NCBI GenBank assembly: GCA_944380095.1
Contig: CALWGP010000005.1
Coordinates: 1 to 49,469 of the forward strand
Direction: 5' to 3'
Origin: an uncultured Lachnospiraceae bacterium
GTDB taxonomy: Bacteria > Bacillota > Clostridia > Lachnospirales > Lachnospiraceae
DNA: 49,469 nt
The notes under the pieces are model-generated. The model was not told the origin of the DNA, searched no databases, and saw nothing but the letters and a program-made list of their open reading frames with translations. Position numbers and translations under genes: made by a program. Shown in pieces: positions 1 through 6,320 of the stretch (position 1 is the stretch's first letter; the number at the start of each line of letters is the position of its first letter).

Positions 1-2223
1 TTTATCCAGAGCCAGCCTGCGGCTTACGAGATGTGCCGGAAATACTACCCGGCGCTGTTTGAGCGGATCCGGGAAGCCATCAAGGGCGGACAGTGGATCG
101 CGGAAGGCGCTATGTGGGTGGAGCCGGATACCAATATGGCAAGCGGCGAGGCGCTGATCCGTCAGCTGGTACACGGCAAGCGCTATTATAAGGATGTGCT
201 GGGCGTGGACAGCCAGGTGCTGTGGCTGCCGGATACTTTCGGCTATACTGCGGCCCTGCCCCAGATCTTAAACAGCTGCGGCGTGAAATATCTGGTGACC
301 CAGAAGATTTTCTGGTCTTATAACGAAGGCGAGCAGTTCCCTTACCACTATTTCTACTGGGAAGGCATGGACGGTTCCAAAGTGGTTTCCTTCCTGCCCA
401 CCAGTTATACCTACCGGACGGATCCTACGGAGCTGGCCAAAGTGTGGAACGAGCGGAGCCAGAAGAGGGATCTGGACGCGTTCCTTTTGCCCTTCGGTTA
501 CGGCGACGGCGGCGGCGGCCCTGCCCGGGATTACATCGAGTATGCGATCCGGGAAGAGAACCTGGAAGGCTGCCCGAAGGTGAAGCTGGAAGGACCGAAG
601 GAATTCTTCGACGATATGCAGGCGGAAGGCGGCCCCAAACACACCTACACCGGCGAGCTGTATTTCTCCGCACACCGCGGGACTTACACTTCCCAGGCCA
701 TGGTGAAGAGAAACAACCGCAAGTCCGAGCTGGGCTTAAGGGAGCTGGAAATGTGGGGAGCTCTGGCCCTGCGCAAAGGACAGGACTATCCCCTTGGGCA
801 GGCGGACGCCCTCTGGAAGGAAGTGCTGCTGCACCAGTTCCACGACATCCTGCCCGGTTCTTCCATCGCCCGGGTATATGAGGAAGCGGAAGCAGCTTAT
901 GAAAAGATCCACGAGGAAACGGACGCTTTGACGAAGCAGGCGGCCGGCGGACTTTTGGACAGCGCTGACGGCGTGACTGCCTTTAACTCCCTGGGATTTG
1001 AGAGAAAGGCCCTGATCTGCCTGCCGGATGCTTTCGCAGGCGGTGCGAAGACGGCCGAGGGCGAGGCAGTGCCCGTTGAGCGCACAAAAGAGGGCGCCAA
1101 AGCGCTGGTGACCCTGCCTTCCTGCGGCGCGGTTTCCCTGATTCCCGCAGAAGAAGGAGACTGCAGCGGCGTGCAGGGCGTTTCCGTACAGGAGACTGCG
1201 GAAGGCTTTGTGATGGAAAACAGCCTGGTGAAGGCTGTGGTCAGCCGGAAGGGCGAAGTGACTTCCTTTATCTTAAAGGAGAGCGGCAGGGAGTTTGCGG
1301 CCGCGCCCATGAACCGGTTCCGTCTGTTTAAGGATGTGCCCCGCCTGTTCGACGCCTGGGACATCGATTCCAACTATGTGGACCAGGAAATCCCGGCACT
1401 GGAAGAAGCCAGCGTTTCCGTGGAGAAAGCAGCCGGACTGGAAGCGGTCCTGGTGCTTACCGGAAAGATCGGCGGTTCCTGCCTGACCCAGCGCATCAGC
1501 CTGGCTGCCGAGAGCAGAAGGCTGGAGTTTTCCACGGACATCGACTGGAAAGAGCTGCACCGCCTGCTGAAGGTGGCGTTCCCGGTGGACGTATATGCGG
1601 AAGACGGCATCAACGAGATGCAGTTTGGTTTCGTGAAGCGTCCCACCCATCGTTCCAGGGCTTATGAGCAGGATCGCTTCGAAGTGTGCAACCACCGTTA
1701 CAGCGCCCTTTGCGACAATGCCCACGGCGCGGCGGTATTAAACGACTGCAAGTACGGCATCAGCATGAACGGCAATGCGCTGGAGCTGACCCTTCTGCGT
1801 GCGGCCGCCGCTCCGGAACTGCGTGCGGATAACCGGAAGCACCATTTCACCTATGCCTTTACCGCATGGGAAGGCAGCTTCGCGGACTGCGACGTGGTAC
1901 GCCAGGGCTATGAGCTCAACGTGGCGCCCCTTGTGCTGGAAGGCAGCACGAAAGCGTTCAGCGCCTTTGACGTGGACAAGGACAATGTGATCCTGGAAAC
2001 CTGCAAACCGGCGGAAGACGGAAGCGGAGACCTGATCCTGCGCCTGTATGAGTCCAAGAAAGCGGCGGGCACGGCGAAGGTTACCTGCAGGCTGGGAGAC
2101 TTTACCGCACAGGAATGCGATATGCTGGAAAATCCCCTGTCCGATCTTGCGGTCTGCGACGGCGGCATGAACCTTTCCTTCCGCGCGTTTGAGATCAAGA
2201 CCATCCGGCTTCATTTTGCATAA
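1..2223 (+). CDS. Alpha-mannosidase, GH38 family (5' end outside window)
   Basis: Retaining alpha-mannosidase that would release alpha-linked mannose from glycans or oligosaccharides, probably in the cytoplasm because such bacterial enzymes usually lack a signal. The frame is open from base 1, so the first ATG at 31 is internal and the N-terminus lies before the window. The GH38 catalytic motif WLPDTFG is visible, with the likely nucleophile Asp encoded at 232-234; a second family block (LLHQFHDILPGSS) begins near base 826. The C-terminal beta-sandwich region runs to the stop. No sugar transporter or regulator is visible beside it inside the window, so its operon partners must lie upstream. 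A strong terminator follows the stop. The family call is firm; the exact linkage is not known. Confidence 0.93.
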   Translation, partial: FIQSQPAAYEMCRKYYPALFERIREAIKGGQWIAEGAMWVEPDTNMASGEALIRQLVHGKRYYKDVLGVDSQVLWLPDTFGYTAALPQILNSCGVKYLVTQKIFWSYNEGEQFPYHYFYWEGMDGSKVVSFLPTSYTYRTDPTELAKVWNERSQKRDLDAFLLPFGYGDGGGGPARDYIEYAIREENLEGCPKVKLEGPKEFFDDMQAEGGPKHTYTGELYFSAHRGTYTSQAMVKRNNRKSELGLRELEMWGALALRKGQDYPLGQADALWKEVLLHQFHDILPGSSIARVYEEAEAAYEKIHEETDALTKQAAGGLLDSADGVTAFNSLGFERKALICLPDAFAGGAKTAEGEAVPVERTKEGAKALVTLPSCGAVSLIPAEEGDCSGVQGVSVQETAEGFVMENSLVKAVVSRKGEVTSFILKESGREFAAAPMNRFRLFKDVPRLFDAWDIDSNYVDQEIPALEEASVSVEKAAGLEAVLVLTGKIGGSCLTQRISLAAESRRLEFSTDIDWKELHRLLKVAFPVDVYAEDGINEMQFGFVKRPTHRSRAYEQDRFEVCNHRYSALCDNAHGAAVLNDCKYGISMNGNALELTLLRAAAAPELRADNRKHHFTYAFTAWEGSFADCDVVRQGYELNVAPLVLEGSTKAFSAFDVDKDNVILETCKPAEDGSGDLILRLYESKKAAGTAKVTCRLGDFTAQECDMLENPLSDLAVCDGGMNLSFRAFEIKTIRLHFA

Positions 2224-2258
2224 CAAATAAAACTGCCGTCCCGGGAGGTTTTCTCCTG

Positions 2259-2328
2259 CGGCGTCCCCGGTCCGCACTCCGGCCAGCACAGCTGGGAGTC
2301 GTTTGGACCGGGGACGCCGTTTATTTTT
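2259..2328 (+). terminator. Intrinsic terminator after GH38 gene
   Basis: A perfect 15-bp inverted repeat (2259-2273 with 2305-2319, core GGCGTCCCCGGTCC) is followed by a T-rich tract. The 31-nt loop contains a second short stem (ACTCC/GGAGT). Confidence 0.9.
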
Positions 2329-2400
2329 GCTTGTGTATGCCGGGTGTGGTCTAAAGGCAAGAAGCGATCTCCCAGACCACAGCCAGCACTGCTATCGGAT

Positions 2401-2441
2401 AAAAAAAGACTGCAAAAAATGATTCCTCATTTTCCGCAGTC
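2401..2441 (-). terminator. Intrinsic terminator for the minus-strand gene at 2500
   Basis: Read on the minus strand, GACTGC pairs with GCAGTC (2436-2441 with 2408-2413). An inner AAAATGA/TCATTTT stem closes on a GGAA loop, and seven T residues follow (2401-2407). Confidence 0.85.
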
Positions 2442-2499
2442 CTCTTCCTATATCTTCCTGTATCGTCCTGTATCTTCCGGTCGCTTCCGGGAGCCTGTC

Positions 2500-3102
2500 T
2501 TAGGCTTCCTCTTCGTCTTCCGCTTTCGGCTGTGCAGCCTCCTGCACCGCTTCCTGCACCTCTTTTGCCGCGTTTTCAACGGCCTGGGCGCCGTCGCTGA
2601 CGGTATCCGCTGTCCGGGAGGTCATCTCGCGGACCTTGTGCAGGGCGTTTTCCACCTGCTCGTCCACTGCCTGGAACTCCTCGCTGTTTTTGATTTTGTC
2701 CACGGTCTCGGAAACTTTGCCGCTCACCGCTTCATATTCACTGCTGTTTTTCAGCTTCTGCACCGCTTCGCCGAATTTGGTGGCCACGTTGTCGCACAGA
2801 TTGGCCGCCTTGTCGGACGCTGCCTTTAAGTCCAGCGTCACATAAGTGTGGCCCTGGGCGTTGGTCCCGGCCGTAAAAATGCGGGAAGTGTCCTTTTTCT
2901 CGCAGTCTTCTTCCTCGTCTTCAAAATCATCGTCGAAAAAGTCATCGTCCTCAAAGTCGTCGTCCGCCGCTGCGTCCCCGTCGTAAGCTTCGCATTCCGG
3001 ATCAGCCGCCTTTTTGTGTTTCTGTAAATAGTAATAAGTGCCCGCTGCTGCGGCGCCGGCAGCTGCCGCAAAAAGAACGAGTCTTCCCCAGTTTTTTGCC
3101 AT
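2500..3102 (-). CDS. Acidic membrane-anchored protein of unknown function
   Basis: I do not recognise a named family. The start at 3102 (MAKNWGRL) is chosen because GGAGGG lies just upstream; an ATG 15 bases earlier has no such site. The 200-residue product opens with one hydrophobic Ala-rich segment (about residues 7-24) that would anchor it in the membrane. A short Lys stretch and an extreme Asp/Glu run (about residues 45-70) follow. After that come amphipathic repeats with regular Val/Lys/Glu spacing that look like helices or a coiled coil, and an acidic tail. The architecture resembles YtxH-type or apolipoprotein-like stress proteins, but this is only resemblance. It stands alone, with its own terminator downstream and a possible promoter (TTTCAA, 16 bp, TAAAAT on the minus strand near 3129-3156). 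Confidence 0.6.
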   Translation of the reverse strand: MAKNWGRLVLFAAAAGAAAAGTYYYLQKHKKAADPECEAYDGDAAADDDFEDDDFFDDDFEDEEEDCEKKDTSRIFTAGTNAQGHTYVTLDLKAASDKAANLCDNVATKFGEAVQKLKNSSEYEAVSGKVSETVDKIKNSEEFQAVDEQVENALHKVREMTSRTADTVSDGAQAVENAAKEVQEAVQEAAQPKAEDEEEA

Positions 3103-3191
3103 AATATCCCTCCACATGTTTTTTAATCATTTTAATACTATTTTACGGAATTGAAAAGAGAGTATGTATAAAAAAAGTCTAAACTTACCGG

Positions 3192-3220
3192 TTGAAGGCG
3201 GCAAACCGATATGCTATCAT
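3192..3220 (+). promoter_or_regulatory. SigA-type promoter of the TetR-DUF6062 operon
   Basis: TTGAAG (3192-3197), 17-bp spacer, TATCAT (3215-3220). An imperfect dyad (ACCGGTTG ... CAAACCGAT) overlaps the -35 and spacer and could be the operator of the downstream TetR protein. Confidence 0.65.
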
Positions 3221-3262
3221 CAAATATAGGCCGGAAAGGCTGTCGGATACGGGGTTTCGTCC

Positions 3263-3907
3263 ATGAATGATAAATTTTTTGATTTAAAACAGGAAAAACA
3301 GAACCGGATCATCAATGCGGCGCTCAAAGTGTTTGCGCGCAACAGATACCGGCACGCCAGCACGGACGAGATCGTGAAGGAGGCGGGGATCAGCAAGGGG
3401 CTGATTTTCCACTATTTTGAGAGTAAGGCAGGGCTGTATGAGTTCCTGTTTGAATACAGCGCACGGTTTATGCTGCTGGAGCTGTCCCGGGAAGTGGACG
3501 GCGCGCAGACGGACTTTTTCGAGCTGGTCCGCCAGATGGAGCGGGCCCGGATGCAGGTGATGAAGCTGTATCCGTACATGCAGCAGTTTCTGAATATGTG
3601 CTTAAAGGAGACGTGCCGGGAGGCGGACGGGATTGCGGAGAGGCGCACGGAGTACGTGGAGCGGATGCTTTCCTATACGAGACAGCCGGACTACAGCGTC
3701 TTTTCGGGAATTGGGGAACCGGAGCGGATTATGGGACTGGTCCGGTACGCCATCGCGGGGATTACGGAAGAGATGAGCGGCAGATACGATTTTACCCCGG
3801 AGAAGCTGTATGAGGAAATCTGCAGCTATCTGGAGATTTTAAGGCGGATGACCTATCCGGATCTGCGTTCTGCCCTATCCATAGAGAAGGAGGAAAAAGA
3901 AGGATGA
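3263..3907 (+). CDS. TetR/AcrR family transcriptional regulator
   Basis: DNA-binding regulator of 214 residues. The N-terminal helix-turn-helix is typical of the family (IINAALKVFARN, then STDEIVKEAGISKGLIFHYFESKAGLY, about residues 15-55). The remaining alpha-helical part is the ligand and dimer domain, which is not informative about the ligand. It overlaps the next gene by four bases (ATGA), so the two are almost certainly co-transcribed and translationally coupled. The start codon has only a weak ribosome site, which may keep its level low. Autoregulation through the dyad around 3189-3211 is an inference. No transporter or enzyme of known substrate is next to it, so the inducer is unknown. 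Confidence 0.9.
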   Translation: MNDKFFDLKQEKQNRIINAALKVFARNRYRHASTDEIVKEAGISKGLIFHYFESKAGLYEFLFEYSARFMLLELSREVDGAQTDFFELVRQMERARMQVMKLYPYMQQFLNMCLKETCREADGIAERRTEYVERMLSYTRQPDYSVFSGIGEPERIMGLVRYAIAGITEEMSGRYDFTPEKLYEEICSYLEILRRMTYPDLRSALSIEKEEKEG

Positions 3908-4662
3908 AGGAAAAGCTGTATACCATTCCATTAAACGATGCGGTCAACGCCGACGACGAGTGCCCGTTTTGCTACATCGAGCGCAACGTGGAACAGGACC
4001 TGATGGATTTCGTCCTGGGTTCCGCCGCTTCCTATATGGAGAGCGACGTGCGGGAAGAGACGGACCGGGAGGGATTTTGCAGGGCCCACATGAAAAAGAT
4101 GTTTGACTACGGGAACACCCTGGGCAACGGCTGGATCTTAAAGACCTACTATAAGAAGCTGATTCGGGAAATGGAAGGGGAGTTCGCCCAGTTTAAACCG
4201 GGCAAGGTTTCCTTTGCGGACAAGCTCAAAAAGATTGCCCCGGCCAATTCCGTCTGCCAGTGGATCGAGAAAAAGGAGGGCACCTGTTACATCTGCGACC
4301 GCTTCCGGAAAGAATACGAGCGGTATCTGGACACCTTTTTCTATCTGTTCCAGAACGATCCTGCCTTTGTGGAAAAGATCAAAAACGGCAAGGGATTTTG
4401 CCTGCATCATTTTGCGGACCTGTGCCGGGGGGCGGACAGCCGGCTATCGGAGCAGCAGAAGGCAGCCTTCTACCCCATGATTTTCGAGGTGATGAAGCGG
4501 AACATGGAACGGGTATCCGGGGACGTGGACTGGCTCATTGAGAAATTCGATTACCTCAACAAGGACGCGGACTGGAAAAATTCCCGGGACGCGGTCCAGC
4601 GCGGGATGCAGAAGCTCAAAGGCGGCTATCCCGCGGATCCGGTTTATAAAATGAATAAATAA
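3904..4662 (+). CDS. DUF6062 family cysteine-rich protein
   Basis: A 252-residue soluble protein of a family common in Clostridia and lacking a known function. It begins with a CPFC motif (Cys20, Cys23), and has FCRAHM, CYIC and FCLHHF motifs spaced along the chain. These repeated Cys/His pairs look like metal-binding sites, possibly zinc, repeated twice in the protein. It is coupled to the TetR gene by a four-base overlap and followed by a terminator, so the two form a closed operon. The TetR partner suggests a role in sensing or handling a small molecule or stress, which is inference only. The family call rests on the CPFCYIER start and the Cys pattern. Confidence 0.75.
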   Translation: MKEKLYTIPLNDAVNADDECPFCYIERNVEQDLMDFVLGSAASYMESDVREETDREGFCRAHMKKMFDYGNTLGNGWILKTYYKKLIREMEGEFAQFKPGKVSFADKLKKIAPANSVCQWIEKKEGTCYICDRFRKEYERYLDTFFYLFQNDPAFVEKIKNGKGFCLHHFADLCRGADSRLSEQQKAAFYPMIFEVMKRNMERVSGDVDWLIEKFDYLNKDADWKNSRDAVQRGMQKLKGGYPADPVYKMNK

Positions 4663-4669
4663 AATCTTG

Positions 4670-4707
4670 CGGCCGGAGGGCACGGATCCTTCCGGCCGTA
4701 AAATTTT
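4670..4707 (+). terminator. Intrinsic terminator after the TetR-DUF6062 operon
   Basis: CGGCCGGA (4670-4677) pairs with TCCGGCCG (4691-4698), followed by an A/T-rich TAAAATTTT. Confidence 0.75.
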
Positions 4708-4708
4708 G

Positions 4709-4737
4709 TTGGATTTGTGAACAAATTGTGATATTCT
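4709..4737 (+). promoter_or_regulatory. SigA-type promoter of the permease gene
   Basis: TTGGAT (4709-4714), 17-bp spacer, TATTCT (4732-4737). The transcript would start near 4744, about eight bases before the leader hairpin at 4752. Confidence 0.65.
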
Positions 4738-4751
4738 AGTTCAAATGGGCC

Positions 4752-4850
4752 GGATTTGCGCCGGAGCGTCGCAAATCCTGTCCGCGTGACGTCGGACCGC
4801 AGAATCGGCGCACGTTTCTTAGTGCAAAACGCTTCGGAATGGAGGAAAAC
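4752..4850 (+). promoter_or_regulatory. Structured 5' leader, copy 1 of a repeated hairpin/pre-Shine-Dalgarno element
   Basis: A perfect hairpin GGATTTGCG / CGCAAATCC (4752-4760 with 4770-4778) encloses the 9-nt loop CCGGAGCGT (4761-4769). The block ACGCTTCGG at 4829-4837 is complementary to that loop (eight Watson-Crick pairs and one G-U). It is followed by AAT and the Shine-Dalgarno GGAGG (4841-4845). Two further hairpins lie between: GTCCG/CGGAC and GCAC/GTGC. The same loop and pre-Shine-Dalgarno block occur in the cutC leader near 35127-35192. I do not recognise a known riboswitch; PyrR-site and purine-aptamer signatures are absent. Confidence 0.75.
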
Positions 4851-6107
4851 ATGCAGAGCAGAAAAATTATTCAGGTGGAGGACAAGGTGCCCCTGGGGCT
4901 TTTGATTCCGTTGAGCATCCAGCATATGTTCGCCATGTTCGGCGCATCCGTGCTGGTTCCTTTTTTGTTCGGGATCAATCCTGCCATCGTGCTGTTTATG
5001 AACGGGGTGGGGACACTTTTGTTTATCGCGATCACCAAGGGAAAGGCGCCCGCATACTTGGGTTCCAGCTTCGCCTTCCTGGCGCCGGCGGGAATCGTCA
5101 TCAGCCAGATGGGGTATGAATACGCCCAGGGCGGTTTCGTGGTGGTAGGTTTTATCGGATGTATCCTGGCAGCCGTGATTTATAAATTCGGTACGGACTG
5201 GATCGACGTGGTGCTTCCGCCGGCGGCCATGGGCCCGGTCGTGGCGCTCATCGGTCTGGAACTGTCCTCTTCGGCGGCGGAGAACGCAGGGCTTTTGGAC
5301 GAGACGGTTTCCGTCCCCAACCTGGTCGTCTTTCTGGTGACCTTGGGCGTGGCGGTATTTGGTTCCGTAGTGTTCCGGAAGTTCCTCTCCGTGATCCCGA
5401 TTTTGATCGCGGTGATCGCGGGTTATGTGGCGGCCATCTGCTGCAACGTTGTGGACTTTACCGCAGTGGCAGGCGCACCGGTCTTTGAACTGCCTCATTT
5501 CCAGCTGGCAAAATTCGATATTAACGCGATCCTGATTATCCTGCCGGTGATCCTGGTGATCACTTCCGAACACATCGGCCACCAGGTGGTTACCAGCAAG
5601 ATTGTGGGAAGGGATCTGTTAAAGGATCCGGGCCTGCACCGGTCTATCTTTGCGGATAACTTTTCCACCATGCTCTCCGGTCTCATCGGTTCGGTGCCTA
5701 CCACCACTTACGGGGAAAACATCGGCGTGATGGCGGTGACGAAGGTGTACAGCGTCCGCGTCATCGGCGGCGCGGCCGTGCTTTCCATCATCTGTTCCTT
5801 TGTGGGCAAGCTGTCCGCCCTGATCCAGACCATTCCCGGGCCTGTAATCGGTGGGATTTCCTTCCTGCTTTACGGCATGATCGGTACTTCCGGTATCCGG
5901 ATCCTGGTGGACTCCAGGGTGGATTACGGGAAATCCAGGAACCTGATTTTGACTTCCGTGATTTTTGTCACCGGCCTTTCCGGCATCACGGTGACCATCG
6001 GCAACATCCAGCTGACGGGCATGGTGCTGGCCTGCATCGTGGGCATGCTCATGGGCCTGACCTTCCACCTGCTGGAGAAGTTCCATCTGACCAACGACGA
6101 GGCATAA
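4851..6107 (+). CDS. uraA: Uracil/xanthine permease, NCS2 family
   Basis: Membrane symporter of nucleobases, most likely uracil (UraA-like), bringing the base in for salvage. The start at 4851 (MQSRKIIQVEDKVPLG) is preferred because GGAGG at 4841-4845 is five bases away. The in-frame ATG at 4839 is part of that Shine-Dalgarno block. The 418 residues show the typical 14-segment hydrophobic pattern, the N-terminal SIQHMFAMFGASVLVP block and the family motif TTTYGENIGVMAVTKVYS in the C-terminal half. It is a single-gene unit between two terminators. Its leader carries the repeated RNA-like element also found before cutC, so control at translation is likely. Uracil versus xanthine specificity cannot be fixed from the sequence. 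Confidence 0.88.
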   Translation: MQSRKIIQVEDKVPLGLLIPLSIQHMFAMFGASVLVPFLFGINPAIVLFMNGVGTLLFIAITKGKAPAYLGSSFAFLAPAGIVISQMGYEYAQGGFVVVGFIGCILAAVIYKFGTDWIDVVLPPAAMGPVVALIGLELSSSAAENAGLLDETVSVPNLVVFLVTLGVAVFGSVVFRKFLSVIPILIAVIAGYVAAICCNVVDFTAVAGAPVFELPHFQLAKFDINAILIILPVILVITSEHIGHQVVTSKIVGRDLLKDPGLHRSIFADNFSTMLSGLIGSVPTTTYGENIGVMAVTKVYSVRVIGGAAVLSIICSFVGKLSALIQTIPGPVIGGISFLLYGMIGTSGIRILVDSRVDYGKSRNLILTSVIFVTGLSGITVTIGNIQLTGMVLACIVGMLMGLTFHLLEKFHLTNDEA

Positions 6108-6147
6108 AGGGAGCAATCTTTCGACAAAAGTAAAAAGTACCCTGCTG

Positions 6148-6200
6148 CGGGGCGCTGCCGGCTGAACGCAAAGCTAGGCAGCGCCCCGTTTCTGTTATTT
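6148..6200 (+). terminator. Intrinsic terminator after the permease
   Basis: A perfect 12-bp stem CGGGGCGCTGCC (6148-6159) with GGCAGCGCCCCG (6177-6188), 17-nt loop, then a T-rich tail. Confidence 0.9.
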
Positions 6201-6223
6201 ATTACAGGATAGCGTCTTTTTAG

Positions 6224-6261
6224 GGCATATTTTCCACGGAAAGGATGCCGACTGGTATACT
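6224..6261 (+). promoter_or_regulatory. Operator-like nested dyad and -10 element of the S8 protease gene
   Basis: A 26-bp nested dyad: GGCAT, AT, TTTCC, AC, GGAAA, GG, ATGCC (6224-6249). It sits directly upstream of a good -10, TATACT (6256-6261), and covers the place of the -35, which itself is poor. This suggests a factor-dependent or repressed promoter. Confidence 0.5.
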
Positions 6262-6320
6262 GGGGAAAAGGACCGGCGGGACCGGGACGGCAATGACACA
6301 GGAAAGAAAGGAAGGGCACT

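Noticed and set aside
3715..3730. Another CCGGAGCG copy near 3719 in the TetR gene
   Set aside because: It lies inside coding sequence, has no flanking stem and no complementary pre-Shine-Dalgarno block.
4738..4850. PyrR-binding site or purine riboswitch in the permease leader
   Set aside because: No PyrR loop consensus, no purine aptamer core and no terminator/antiterminator pair. The structure is better described by the shared loop/pre-Shine-Dalgarno element.
4644..5582. 312-codon minus-strand frame over the permease
   Set aside because: Composition (His/Arg/Gln-rich, no hydrophobic pattern or motif) is that of a shadow frame, and the plus-strand permease is certain.
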